Virus record (IMG/VR): IMGVR_UViG_3300009124_000054
Location: 1 to 33,258 of that record
Source: a virus
Direction: 5' to 3' (one strand)
DNA length: 33,258 nt
This document shows, piece by piece, positions 7,024-15,246 of the stretch; position 1 is the stretch's first letter, and each line of letters starts with the position of its first letter. The position numbers were made by a program, and so were the translations under genes. Under the pieces are notes generated by a model. That model ran no database searches. It had not been told where the DNA came from and worked only from the letters and a program-made list of their open reading frames with translations.

Positions 7024-7483
7024 CAATAACACAATCTTGGTTGGACAAATTATGCAACCGGAGATTAGACAAACAAGAACTGGTAAAACAGTTGCAAAAG
7101 CCCGTATGGTTGTTAAAACTTCCGGAGACGGAGATGATATGTGGGTATCTGTAAATATGTGGGAAAACCTAGCAGATAACTTTAACTTTTCATTCCCGGA
7201 GGGACAAAAGACTGTAAGGGTTATGGTTACAGGTAGATTACAAGAAGAAAAGTGGACTGACAAGACTGGTAACGAAAGACGAGAACTTGTTGTTACTGCT
7301 GACCAAATTGCAATCTGCATGGACTATCAAACTGTAAGTGGTATTACATATCAAGCAAGTGCTAAAAATGAAAATACATACACAAACAATACTCAAATGG
7401 CTAAAGATGTATTGGGTGCAGTTGAAAAACAACCGGAACCGGTAGCAAGAACTAATTATGCTGACGGAGAGGCTCCATTTTAA
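7013..7483 (+). CDS. ssb: Single-stranded DNA-binding protein
   Basis: 156 residues from the ATG at 7013, which has AGGAG 7-11 nt upstream (an in-frame ATG at 6971 lies inside the previous gene). OB-fold pattern: NTILVGQI at the start, RTGKTVAKARMVV, WVSVNMWENLADN, VRVMVTGRLQEEKW and RRELVVTADQIA. The tail is low-complexity and ends DGEAPF, a slightly altered form of the acidic SSB tip that docks replication and repair proteins. It coats single-stranded DNA during replication. It overlaps the preceding gene by 11 nt. Confidence 0.88.
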   Translation: MATNNNTILVGQIMQPEIRQTRTGKTVAKARMVVKTSGDGDDMWVSVNMWENLADNFNFSFPEGQKTVRVMVTGRLQEEKWTDKTGNERRELVVTADQIAICMDYQTVSGITYQASAKNENTYTNNTQMAKDVLGAVEKQPEPVARTNYADGEAPF

Positions 7484-7484
7484 A

Positions 7485-7778
7485 ATGGTAAGTAAAGATT
7501 TGTTATCGTGGGCAGAGGAGGAAGAAAACATCTCTGTTGTAAAATCTGAAACTCACGATAACAAGTTTACTCAAATGGACACACTTAAAGGTATGTTGAT
7601 AGAAAATATCTATGGTGTTTGCTCTACTGACATATTAAAAGAGTATATACCTCGTGGTTCTGCGTTAATTTGGACACTTAGACACGAGGAAAATTGGATA
7701 ATAGATACTGAAAATTGTGATTTACATGAACATAAAACTCATCAAATAAAATATGTATATCGTGGAAAAAAATACTGA
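7485..7778 (+). CDS. Winged-helix (HTH_55-like) protein
   Basis: 97 residues from ATG 7485, one base after the SSB stop. From about residue 25: a helix (LKGMLIENIYGVCSTDILKE), then YIPRGSALIWTLRHEENWII, then CDLHEHKTHQIKYVYRG. This order (helix, 'R-x-x-x-x-I-x-x-LR', then a beta wing) matches the winged-helix domains found in many small phage proteins. DNA binding is likely, target unknown. It overlaps the next gene by 26 nt. Confidence 0.55.
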   Translation: MVSKDLLSWAEEEENISVVKSETHDNKFTQMDTLKGMLIENIYGVCSTDILKEYIPRGSALIWTLRHEENWIIDTENCDLHEHKTHQIKYVYRGKKY

Positions 7779-8001
7779 TATAGATATATTAGGTAGACAA
7801 ACTGCCTTAAAGTTACAATCTCTTATGGCTATTGTTGAATATGATTTTAATAGACACGAGCCATGTTTAGTTTGTGGAGAGAAATACTTTAAACATTATC
7901 CCGACGGACTTCCCTGCGAAACTGATACAGATATTAAAGACCTGTATAGTAAAGATAGGTGGGGAAATAAAAAAATCCTAAAAAATCCTAAAAAATCCTA
8001 A
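7753..8001 (+). CDS. Small CxxC protein ending in a tandem repeat
   Basis: 82 residues from ATG 7753; a GTG at 7762 (MEKNTD...) is an alternative start. CLVCGEKYFKH (about 38-48) followed by a Cys at LPCE gives a likely zinc knuckle. The last ten codons (KKILKNPKKS) are encoded by a 10-bp tandem repeat that continues past the stop, so the C-terminus may be of recent, slippage-derived origin. No family recognised. Last gene of the plus-strand block. Confidence 0.6.
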   Translation: MYIVEKNTDIDILGRQTALKLQSLMAIVEYDFNRHEPCLVCGEKYFKHYPDGLPCETDTDIKDLYSKDRWGNKKILKNPKKS

Positions 8002-8008
8002 AAAATCT
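7971..8008. repeat. 10-bp tandem repeat AAAAATCCTA, about 3.8 copies
   Basis: Three exact copies at 7971-8000 and a partial fourth to 8008. The unit is not a multiple of three, so each copy reads in a different frame at the end of the preceding gene. It borders the repeat-rich convergent region. Confidence 0.9.
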
Positions 8009-8440
8009 AAAAACTCTTACAGTCTTATTCCCTGATGGCACAAACTACACCAAACCCCATAAACACTGGGCTTTTACACAAATCTAGAGTTTATGAAGAG
8101 AATGCGCAAAACAAACATTAAACCCCGCAAACATTGAAAATTTCGCTATAAATACTTAAAATCCCTTTATTTACTAGCATTACTGTTCTCTGGCTTCGAG
8201 ACAGCAACGTGCATCAGGTTCCCAGAAGACGACATTAAACCCCATAAATACAGACTAATTCCCAAATTCCCAAATCTATGTATAGAAGAATAGAAGATTC
8301 CCAAATTCCCAAAAGTGCTAGTCATTTTGAATATACTTATACGATTAACTAAATTTTTAGGGGTTTCAAACCTAACTCGCCGCGCTGGGGTCAAAATTGA
8401 ATTTAGGTATACTTCTCCGGGAATGCAGGAAAAGAAAGGA
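8009..8440. other. Convergent intergenic region with iteron-like repeats (candidate origin)
   Basis: No gene on either strand. AAACCCCATAAA occurs at 8052-8063 and 8237-8248, with a variant (AAACCCCGCAAA) at 8120-8131 and an inverted AGGGGTTT at 8359-8366. ATTCCCAAATTCCCAAA (itself an 8-bp tandem) occurs twice, at 8258-8274 and 8297-8313. AT-rich stretches lie between. Clusters of short direct repeats near SSB and loader-like genes are typical of phage replication origins, but initiator binding cannot be shown from sequence alone. Confidence 0.45.
8258..8313. repeat. Pair of 17-bp direct repeats ATTCCCAAATTCCCAAA
   Basis: Exact copies at 8258-8274 and 8297-8313, 39 bp apart start to start (close to four helical turns). 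Each is two head-to-tail copies of ATTCCCAA plus one A. Confidence 0.9.
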
Positions 8441-8441
8441 A

Positions 8442-8492
8442 CTACTACTAGGTAGTAGCTACTATAAGGCTCCCCTTTGTAGAGGAGCCTTA
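8442..8492 (-). terminator. Hairpins at the end of the minus-strand accessory operon
   Basis: TAAGGCTCC (8465-8473) pairs perfectly with GGAGCCTTA (8484-8492), extended inward by two more pairs across one mismatch. A second stem-loop (CTACTA/TAGTAG) sits at about 8443-8459. They lie just after the last minus-strand stop (8505), with a pyrimidine-rich stretch following on that strand. The strong stem could also stop plus-strand transcription, although a classic U-run is missing on both sides. Confidence 0.6.
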
Positions 8493-8504
8493 ACTAGCTA
8501 CATA

Positions 8505-8672
8505 CTATCTATTCTCCCACCAACCAAAGAATAGTGCTAGCACGACAGTTACTAATGGAACACCAATAGCAGTATAAGCAATTACTGACCACAAGTACCC
8601 AATAGGGTCTGTGTTGAACAGCTCATATGCTGATGTTGCAAAAGTAGCTACGATTATTGTGCTTCTTGTCAT
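8505..8672 (-). CDS. Small single- or double-span membrane protein in the amidoligase operon
   Basis: 55 residues (MTRSTIIVATFATSAYEL...). Residues 26-50 (YLWSVIAYTAIGVPLV then TVVLALFFGWW) are strongly hydrophobic and should span the membrane; the N-terminal part is only mildly hydrophobic. GGAGG lies about 8-9 nt upstream, and its ATG overlaps the stop of the amidoligase as TAATG, so it is translated with it. It could anchor the ligase system at the membrane or act as a holin-like peptide; neither is shown. Confidence 0.65.
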   Translation of the reverse strand: MTRSTIIVATFATSAYELFNTDPIGYLWSVIAYTAIGVPLVTVVLALFFGWWENR

Positions 8673-9877
8673 TATGAGTTACCTCCATAGTTGTCTTCTT
8701 CATTTAGTTGTATTAGATATGGCAACAAGTCAGTTCCATAAGTAAGCGATTGCTGTTTATGAGAATCTGAATCGTCCCAATTCATTTCTAAGAACCTAGC
8801 AAGTTCTTCATTGAAGCCCTTCCTTATTGGATTCTTACAATAACTTACAAACGAATGCAAGTTAGTCACATATTGTAGAGCCTCTTTATATCTACCTTCA
8901 TTTATATAGTCTGAAAGAAGATGTACATATCTCCAACATGCATCTAAGAATGCCATGTTCTTAATTAGTCTATCTGCACGTAAGTTAGAATTGAATGCTC
9001 TAACTTCCATTGTTGTACCATGACCATTAAGGTTTAGTGCGGAATATCTACCGGCTTGCGAAGTTCTTCCGTTCTTAATGACATCGTAGAATATTTTACC
9101 GAGCTTACCTGCATTAAGGTCGCTTCTATCATATTCTCTATCGACTGGTACATTGTAATGGCACCATTGGTTTGCAGACCTTTGACATATGATTTCCAAG
9201 AACGGTTTACCGTAATCGTCAACATATAGTTCAAAGGTTCTCCATAGAATAAGGAACAAATAAAGTTCCGCATCTGTGAAGGCAGCTTTAGGCATATGTA
9301 TGTGTATACCTGCACTGTCATTCCAATAGCCAGACAAGCCACCTGCATTGTCTTCGACAATCTGTGCAAATGGTTTGAATGACTCAACTGTCATTGGTTG
9401 GAAGTTGAATTCCACACCGTTGTTAAGTGAGCCATCATATTTTGCTATTATCGGACTGATGTAAGGATATGTTTGTCTACCCTTACTTATTGCAAAGTCA
9501 CGCATGTTCTTGTAAAGATATTCATTAGATTTAGTAATGATATCTGCTACAGGTTGCCAACTATGCATGTCACCATAATCGCAATCGTAGTCACAGTAAC
9601 CATGGTCAGCCTCGTAACAGTAATCGCAATTACAGTCACAGTCGCCATCAGTATACTCTGCTTCCAATTCCATACCCATAGGGATACCAGTTTCCCAGTA
9701 TCTCTTTTGGATATTCTTTGTTGCTTGCTCCGTAGAGCATTTACCATTTCTTCTACCAGCTGGTAGACCAATAGTATTTTTGTGTACTACAAAGACACCG
9801 TGCGAACTACGCACCGAACTCAATGAGCTCGGTGTTTCGTCTATGTCGTGTCTTATGTTTTCTGTACTTCTAGGCAT
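8672..9877 (-). CDS. Amidoligase_2-like COOH-NH2 ligase with Cys-rich insert
   Basis: 401 residues. Motifs of the glutamine-synthetase-fold amidoligase family (Pfam Amidoligase_2): GMELEAE (68-74), KYDGS with D148, GVEF with E156, GIHIH (191-195), and TTMEVRAFNSN (288-298). In this fold the acidic residues bind Mg-ATP, and the enzyme joins a carboxylate to an amine. Between motif 1 and motif 2 there is an unusual Asp/Cys-rich stretch with Cys at 80, 82, 84, 87, 95 and 99, a likely metal site. The substrate is unknown. AGGAG precedes the start. It is followed, with a 1-nt overlap, by a membrane mini-protein and preceded by a second amidoligase, so both probably act in one pathway with the amidotransferase at 12666. 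Confidence 0.75.
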   Translation of the reverse strand: MPRSTENIRHDIDETPSSLSSVRSSHGVFVVHKNTIGLPAGRRNGKCSTEQATKNIQKRYWETGIPMGMELEAEYTDGDCDCNCDYCYEADHGYCDYDCDYGDMHSWQPVADIITKSNEYLYKNMRDFAISKGRQTYPYISPIIAKYDGSLNNGVEFNFQPMTVESFKPFAQIVEDNAGGLSGYWNDSAGIHIHMPKAAFTDAELYLFLILWRTFELYVDDYGKPFLEIICQRSANQWCHYNVPVDREYDRSDLNAGKLGKIFYDVIKNGRTSQAGRYSALNLNGHGTTMEVRAFNSNLRADRLIKNMAFLDACWRYVHLLSDYINEGRYKEALQYVTNLHSFVSYCKNPIRKGFNEELARFLEMNWDDSDSHKQQSLTYGTDLLPYLIQLNEEDNYGGNS

Positions 9878-9903
9878 GATTATTATCTCCTATGTTTTTT
9901 TTA

Positions 9904-12630
9904 TTATATTGTATTACCAAGGCGTGTCACTGGTTGAGCAGGCTCAATAGCTTCCTCTACCACTTCCTCAATAATTTCTTCTTCTGGTTGCTCCCAGAGA
10001 GAATCAATTTCGTCTTCAGATATTTCCAAGTCGTCATCGTTTCTCAATAAGAACTCCATAAGATGTTGATACTTATGATGATTGTCTTGTATAAATTGAA
10101 CAAATACTTGCTCAATGTTTAAGACTGCATCAAAGCCTTCATCTTGTGTGTTCCTAATCAGATTCTCTTCAGCATCTGACCATTCGTCGGCTTCATTACG
10201 CCAAGTACTGATTTCATTTAGCAATGATTCATCAGGACCTAGTTCATTATCCCAACTGGAACTGTCTGACTTCCACATTGTGAAGTCATACAATGCTTGA
10301 ACAAATTCTAAGTTCTTAAGAACTCTATTGCCCTTAGCATTGGAGTTGAAGTATCTTAGCTCAATAGTGTTATTGTGCATAAGGTTAATACCTTGATACT
10401 TGCTTGAGTTGTTAGCACGTCTTGAACGAACAACCGCTGCAATAGCATTAGGCACATCGTGGTACTCTAATTGGTCCCAAGATGTCCAGGTATTGCTTGG
10501 TCGTTGTGCAATGTATCTAAGCAATCCGTTTGCATTCCATTGCAGTGCTTGTAGCGCTGACAAGAATGTATAACCGTGTTGCTCAGTGAATGCGTCCCAT
10601 GGTATATGTATGTGAATACCTACACCACCAACACTGTGTGCTTTGTAGTTTTGCTCAGTCATGTACCAGAATGTCTTAGGAGCATTTTGCCATGCTCTCA
10701 TAGACATTGGCTGAGAAATAAACTCAGCACCAGTACTTGATGGTAGTGAGCCATCACGTTTGATGTACATTAACTGTGGAGCTACATCATATGACATCTT
10801 ACGATAGTCATTAGGATGGAATGTTTCTAATGTTCTCTGGAACAATTGCATTGGTCCAACATTAGATTGTTCTCTAGTATCTCTAGCAATAAGCTCGAGC
10901 TCTAGACCCATAAACAATCCATACTCTCTGTGCCATGATGTACACCTATGGTTAGGTATATCATGTTCAGAACAGTAAGCATAGTCACCACTTGAGCCTT
11001 CTGTGAATGTTGAGTAATATTTTCCATCAATATAGTCAACATAATAGAAGTCTGGTCGATAGTTGTATGCGTTCTTCTCTTTGTTTAGGCGTATGCCATG
11101 AGAAGGTTCAAGCCAACCATCGTCAACTACTCTACTCTCTTCTGCTCTACTTGCGTATCTCATTCTGAAATCACGGTCTTCCATCATAGAGTCAATCCAC
11201 ATAGCAATGTGGTCACCTCTTAAATCGTCTGACCTGTATTGAGCAGGAAATGAATCAAGAATAGGACTGAACCTATCCAAGAACTCTGTTCTCTCAGATG
11301 AACTACTTGTCATTTGACTAGCAATAGCATCCTTACGTAACGTAGTTAACGTAAAGCCAATGTTCATTCTTGATGACATAGGAAGTTTCCTAAGCCATGT
11401 AAGATAACGTCTTGTCTCTACTGGTAACTTAAGGTCATTTACCTCAATGTCAATGTTGTTATCCTCTAGGAACTCTTCATCAACTCGCCAATCATAGTCA
11501 CGTCTACCAACTGGTCTTTCACCAGTATCGTCAACGTGTCTTAGTCTGATTGGTCTGTCATTGGCTGCAACTTCCATATCTTCATGGCTGTTGTAAGCAG
11601 CTATAATCCAAGACTTTTGCCAAGGGTTATAAGATAGTCCATGAGTAGCAATACATTGATAGCAAATTCTGCTTCTTGTATTTTGATAACTACGTACTTT
11701 GTACCAGTCAAGCATCATAACGTCATACTTGTGATGACATATGTTACATGTAGAGTACTTACGGTTGTTAGCCCATTTGAATTTACTTATCCAGTTTCCT
11801 GAATAGTTGTCAAATACCTGACCACCATTTGACCTACCATACCAATAACCTCTCTTAGCTGAGAACCAAGTCTTAGCTGAAGCTGACCTGTAATAAACTG
11901 AGTCGTAACTCAATTCACTACCATTGCCAGGTAAGGCATATGATATGTAGTTATCAGTAACCATAGGAATACCAACGTATCGTAATGGTAAAGTGTCCCA
12001 TTGTTTAGGATACATTTGATATTGGATATGATTTCTAAGCACAGTAGTTATCTCTGTCTGTGAATAGTCATCACTATCCGCAACACCACTTGATATACAC
12101 TCATAATGAGATATCCAAGTTGCTCTTGGGTTACTGTAATTAACAGCTCCGAATCTATCTGCCAATAGATTACGTAACCAATTAATTCTGGAACCGTATG
12201 TATAGTTGCTTTCCAATGTGGTGTAGAAAGGTTCTGTCACGAATACTGAATATATACTATTCAATACTTCTATGACAGTCCTTACGTCTACATCATGATT
12301 ACTTGCGTAAGCATGAGCTCTATTGGATACAACGTCCTGCATACTGCGTTTCCATTTTGCAGATGCCTCTTTAAAGTCTCTAACATTATCTTGTGTTAGT
12401 GACTCAATGAGTTCGGCAACGTCAATAGATATAATTGCATTGTACTTCTTCTTACTACCAGTAAGGTTAGGAGTTTCACGCAACCATCTATTGTAACTAT
12501 AATCAGTATTGTCTTGATGAAGTGGGTGGTCTGAACCACTACGACTTTCATCTACAATATTGATATACTGTGCCTTTATATGCTCATACGGGAGCTTAGA
12601 CCCCCGTATGATACCTGTATATTCGGACAT
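9904..12630 (-). CDS. Large protein with C-terminal amidoligase_2-like domain and Zn finger
   Basis: 908 residues. The C-terminal part (about 573-785) repeats the amidoligase motifs: GLELEL (575-580), KRDGS with D626, GAEFISQP with E636, GIHIHIP (671-677), IAQRPSNTW and NTIELRYFNSN (754-764). A C4 zinc finger lies in the N-terminal region (C295, C298, C323, C326), and a second possible metal site at C553, H556, H561, C563. Residues 1-290 and 340-550 are of unknown fold. The last 60 residues are very acidic. AAAGGAG precedes the ATG. The long N-terminus may recognise the protein or cell-wall substrate to be modified; this is inference. Its partner ligase starts 27 nt downstream. Confidence 0.7.
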   Translation of the reverse strand: MSEYTGIIRGSKLPYEHIKAQYINIVDESRSGSDHPLHQDNTDYSYNRWLRETPNLTGSKKKYNAIISIDVAELIESLTQDNVRDFKEASAKWKRSMQDVVSNRAHAYASNHDVDVRTVIEVLNSIYSVFVTEPFYTTLESNYTYGSRINWLRNLLADRFGAVNYSNPRATWISHYECISSGVADSDDYSQTEITTVLRNHIQYQMYPKQWDTLPLRYVGIPMVTDNYISYALPGNGSELSYDSVYYRSASAKTWFSAKRGYWYGRSNGGQVFDNYSGNWISKFKWANNRKYSTCNICHHKYDVMMLDWYKVRSYQNTRSRICYQCIATHGLSYNPWQKSWIIAAYNSHEDMEVAANDRPIRLRHVDDTGERPVGRRDYDWRVDEEFLEDNNIDIEVNDLKLPVETRRYLTWLRKLPMSSRMNIGFTLTTLRKDAIASQMTSSSSERTEFLDRFSPILDSFPAQYRSDDLRGDHIAMWIDSMMEDRDFRMRYASRAEESRVVDDGWLEPSHGIRLNKEKNAYNYRPDFYYVDYIDGKYYSTFTEGSSGDYAYCSEHDIPNHRCTSWHREYGLFMGLELELIARDTREQSNVGPMQLFQRTLETFHPNDYRKMSYDVAPQLMYIKRDGSLPSSTGAEFISQPMSMRAWQNAPKTFWYMTEQNYKAHSVGGVGIHIHIPWDAFTEQHGYTFLSALQALQWNANGLLRYIAQRPSNTWTSWDQLEYHDVPNAIAAVVRSRRANNSSKYQGINLMHNNTIELRYFNSNAKGNRVLKNLEFVQALYDFTMWKSDSSSWDNELGPDESLLNEISTWRNEADEWSDAEENLIRNTQDEGFDAVLNIEQVFVQFIQDNHHKYQHLMEFLLRNDDDLEISEDEIDSLWEQPEEEIIEEVVEEAIEPAQPVTRLGNTI

Positions 12631-12665
12631 TAGTTTGTCTCCTTTGTATTTTTATTTATTTGTAA

Positions 12666-13769
12666 TTAAAAAGGAAGCGTTTCTTGCTTCACTTCTTTTT
12701 TCTTGGTTGACTTTTTAAAGTCAGCTTTTGCTTGTATCTGAGCACCTTCGTACTCTGAAGCGTCTGCTATATAATTACCAAGTTGACAATCGTCGCTACA
12801 TGTTCTGACACCCCAGACTGTAATAGCTTTATCACAGTCAAAGCATCTCCATATACCGTTCTCATCAATTTCAGCCCATAGACCGTCCATTGCATCTTCA
12901 ATGGTTTGGTAACCAGTGTTAGCTTGCAATGTTTCCCATGTGGCAACGAATGCATCATCGTCGAGCAATTGCTTATCATAAGTCAATCCCTCATGTTTGA
13001 TTGCTCGTCGCTCTAAGTTAGCTTGAGCTTCATCGTTGATATGGTCATCGTAGTAAATGATTTCACCAGTTTCTGGGTCAACATACCCATCAGCTCTAGT
13101 GTCAATCAAGTCGCTGTCTCTTGAGACAGGTGCTTGATAACCATTCCACTGCTTGCCAGTCTTATATGGCTTATATGTCTTAACTATCTTAGGTCTACAA
13201 TAAGATGAGTTTGAATACCAAACTTTCCCATCATATTGACCATAGTGAGAGTTAATTATATATGATTCTCTCTTGTGCGCTTTGCTAGCAGACAAGAACA
13301 CAAACTTGTTGTGTCCAATAATATCTCCAAGCATTTCTCGCCAAGCTTCATCATCTAACACTGCATCAAGGTCTGTGTAATTAAACAACATCTCATTGAT
13401 GTATCTTGTGTCAGATATGTCTTGCTTTGCAGGTGGTATAAATGCGCTAGGCAATATACCATTGTGTGCAAACACAAGGTCTTTTCTTTGTTTTCCGTTA
13501 CTCATTACTTTGAATGGGTGTACATTAGGTATACATATAGAACCGTGTGTAGCGATTCTTGTGTGTACCAATATGTCGGATTGACCATACTCTTCAATGA
13601 TTCTGTCAAAGTTCATCTTGAACTTTTGCATCTTCATTGTTTTGTAGGTCTTTACTTTGCCGTCATCAATGTAAGCAATACCGCCACCATCTGGGTTGTT
13701 CTCCCACATGGATGTCAAAGCATTGTCATCTATTGTATGTCCGGCTGGCACTGATGCGATAATACACAT
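12666..13769 (-). CDS. Class II glutamine amidotransferase (Ntn hydrolase)
   Basis: 367 residues. It begins MCIIAS, so Cys2 becomes the N-terminal nucleophile after Met removal. Other class II motifs are in order: NPDGGGIAY (25-33), HTRIATHG (69-76), NVHPF (82-86), AHNG (101-104, oxyanion hole) and SDT (119-121). Such domains hydrolyse glutamine and pass ammonia to a synthase domain. None is fused here: the C-terminal third instead carries a possible zinc ribbon (CFDCDKA then CSDDC). The natural ammonia acceptor is therefore one of the two amidoligases encoded directly downstream. AGGAGG lies 8 nt before the ATG. Confidence 0.85.
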   Translation of the reverse strand: MCIIASVPAGHTIDDNALTSMWENNPDGGGIAYIDDGKVKTYKTMKMQKFKMNFDRIIEEYGQSDILVHTRIATHGSICIPNVHPFKVMSNGKQRKDLVFAHNGILPSAFIPPAKQDISDTRYINEMLFNYTDLDAVLDDEAWREMLGDIIGHNKFVFLSASKAHKRESYIINSHYGQYDGKVWYSNSSYCRPKIVKTYKPYKTGKQWNGYQAPVSRDSDLIDTRADGYVDPETGEIIYYDDHINDEAQANLERRAIKHEGLTYDKQLLDDDAFVATWETLQANTGYQTIEDAMDGLWAEIDENGIWRCFDCDKAITVWGVRTCSDDCQLGNYIADASEYEGAQIQAKADFKKSTKKKEVKQETLPF

Positions 13770-13809
13770 AAGTTATCCTCCTATTATTATTATTATTTTA
13801 TTGTATTGA

Positions 13810-14205
13810 TTAAAGTATATCACCATTAGACATTGCTGTCAAATCCTCTACTGAGTAGAGCTTCTGATACCATGGACTAATCCATAGACCATCGTGATAT
13901 AAGTTAAACGGTTGTGAATAGCTGAATCGCCTTACGAATGTAAATGCAACCATACTACTCCAATCGGTTAATACCATGTTTGCAAGCATAAATGCTTCAG
14001 TAGCACTCAACTGATTGAATACTTCTGGTACTGCATCTATTACTTCTAACATAGCTCTGAAGAATTTTGCATCTGTTTTAACAGTGAAAGCATTTGTTTC
14101 AGGTAGGTTTATCCAACCGTCCTGTATAAACTTAGCTTCCTTTGCTAAAAGGTCAGCATGCTTCTTCAATTGTTTTTTGTCATTACTTGTTAAGTAATTG
14201 TTCAT
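13810..14205 (-). CDS. Hypothetical protein upstream of the amidotransferase
   Basis: 131 residues: a Lys-rich helix (LKKHADLLAKEAKFI), a central helical part (AMLEVIDAVPEVFNQLSATEAFMLANMV) and an aromatic C-terminus (GLWISPWYQKLYS). No family recognised. TAGGAGACTATAACA before the ATG is nearly the same leader as used by the next gene upstream, a sign of an operon built with a common ribosome site. The role may be tied to the ligase cluster by position only. Confidence 0.65.
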   Translation of the reverse strand: MNNYLTSNDKKQLKKHADLLAKEAKFIQDGWINLPETNAFTVKTDAKFFRAMLEVIDAVPEVFNQLSATEAFMLANMVLTDWSSMVAFTFVRRFSYSQPFNLYHDGLWISPWYQKLYSVEDLTAMSNGDIL

Positions 14206-14217
14206 TGTTATAGTCTC

Positions 14218-14487
14218 CTATATTTTATTTATTTTATTATGTAGCAATTGATGGTTCAACGCTGTCGCAGCTGAATGCTCTCTTGCTCTTTGTTCTTGTC
14301 TAGCTTTCTTAGCTAAACGAGAATTTCTGGCTCTAGTTTTCTTCTCAAGAGAATACTTCCTACCGCCACTGTATTTTGGTTTACGACCCAAACTAAATTC
14401 GTCTATCATTCTTTCGAATGTAGAGTCTTCTGATTGTGTGTCGTCAATCATTCCAAGCTCATGCTTTATTTGATTGTTTAGTTTCAT
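14218..14487 (-). CDS. Hypothetical small, very basic protein
   Basis: 89 residues. An acidic first third is followed by a strongly basic stretch (GRKPKYSGGRKYSLEKKTRA then RNSRLAKKARQEQRAREH), probably a charged helix able to bind nucleic acid. No recognised domain. TAGGAAAC precedes the start. It is separated from the upstream gene by an intergenic hairpin (14533-14583). Confidence 0.6.
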   Translation of the reverse strand: MKLNNQIKHELGMIDDTQSEDSTFERMIDEFSLGRKPKYSGGRKYSLEKKTRARNSRLAKKARQEQRAREHSAATALNHQLLHNKINKI

Positions 14488-14532
14488 TGTTATAGTTTCC
14501 TATTGTTTATATATATTTTGTATTTTTTGACA

Positions 14533-14583
14533 TAATAGGCCGGGAAATCCTATGAATTTATTCCGACCTATTAAGGTCAAAGA
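14533..14583 (-). terminator. Intergenic hairpin
   Basis: TAATAGGCCGG (14533-14543) and CCGACCTATTA (14573-14583) form an 11-bp stem with one wobble pair (G-U on the minus-strand RNA) and a 29-nt loop. It lies between two minus-strand genes. No U-run follows, so it may be a processing or partial termination site. Confidence 0.5.
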
Positions 14584-14590
14584 GTCAGTT

Positions 14591-15169
14591 TTAATTCTTG
14601 ACTTGAATTAGATATTTAAGTGCTGCAAAAGGTTTAGTTTCTACATACTCAATATCAGCTGTTGAATAAGAGTTGTGAACTATATCCATACGGATTTTTT
14701 CACAAGACTTTTGAAGTCGTAAGACTTCTTGTCTAATTAACATATCAATACTTTTGACTTTGTTACCAGTAACAATGTCTCCGTTAATGATAGAGTAATT
14801 GATTCTATTCAACTTAGCGTCTTGATAACGTCTCCATGCAAATGCTTCTATATCAGCTTCTGCAATAAAGACTTGCCAAGAGTTTCGGGCTACCTTCCAC
14901 TCTGAACAAAATGTACCGTCAGTACTAGAGCATTCATCAGAATGCACTTCTTTGACGACACCATTATCTTCGACTTTGTCAAAGAGACAAGTGTTTGCAT
15001 ACTTTTCTTGAAAGTGTGCTTTGTCTACTTTGCGTAATGTGTACAACATAGATATCCTGTCACATCTACTACAAAAACAACGAGTCTCAAAAGTATGAGA
15101 GTCATCTTTGTGTAAAGTGATTTCAATCTGTTCTTTTTGTTGTACTTTTGTGTGGTTTTTTCCACTCAT
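14591..15169 (-). CDS. Hypothetical Cys-containing protein
   Basis: 192 residues. RCFCSRC near residue 30 and further Cys at about 61, 80 and 87 (NTCLF, DECSS, TFCSEW) suggest a bound metal in the N-terminal half. The C-terminal half is helical and ends VETKPFAALKYLIQVKN. No family recognised. TAGGAAAC lies about 9 nt before the ATG. It is the second gene below the inverted-repeat-flanked gene. Confidence 0.65.
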   Translation of the reverse strand: MSGKNHTKVQQKEQIEITLHKDDSHTFETRCFCSRCDRISMLYTLRKVDKAHFQEKYANTCLFDKVEDNGVVKEVHSDECSSTDGTFCSEWKVARNSWQVFIAEADIEAFAWRRYQDAKLNRINYSIINGDIVTGNKVKSIDMLIRQEVLRLQKSCEKIRMDIVHNSYSTADIEYVETKPFAALKYLIQVKN

Positions 15170-15210
15170 GATAATAGTTTCCTATCTTCAATTTATTATT
15201 TTGTATTACT

Positions 15211-15236
15211 GGAGCCGATTGCAGTGGACTGAGCCA
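15211..15236. repeat. Left arm of a 26-bp imperfect inverted repeat
   Basis: Pairs with 16358-16383, 22 of 26 positions matching; the first ten bases GGAGCCGATT are exact. The arms enclose the 337-residue gene. This arm also contains the start of a local 6-bp hairpin (CAGTGG/CCACTG, 15222-15239). Confidence 0.8.
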
Positions 15237-15246
15237 CTGTTTAGTT

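Noticed and set aside
6958-7531. Long minus-strand frames opposite the SSB gene
   Set aside because: SSB is unmistakable on the plus strand; the minus frames have no start signal and hydrophobic low-quality sequence typical of antisense readings.
8167-8394. A 75-codon minus-strand frame in the repeat region
   Set aside because: It is made of translated direct repeats, has no ribosome site, and is separate from the operon that ends at 8505.
8009-8440. CRISPR array
   Set aside because: The repeats are too short and few, with irregular spacing and no cas genes.
9473-9771. Open frames on both strands over the Cys-rich part of the amidoligase gene
   Set aside because: They are other-frame readings of the repeated TGYGAY codons, low-complexity and without a ribosome site; the 401-residue frame explains the region.
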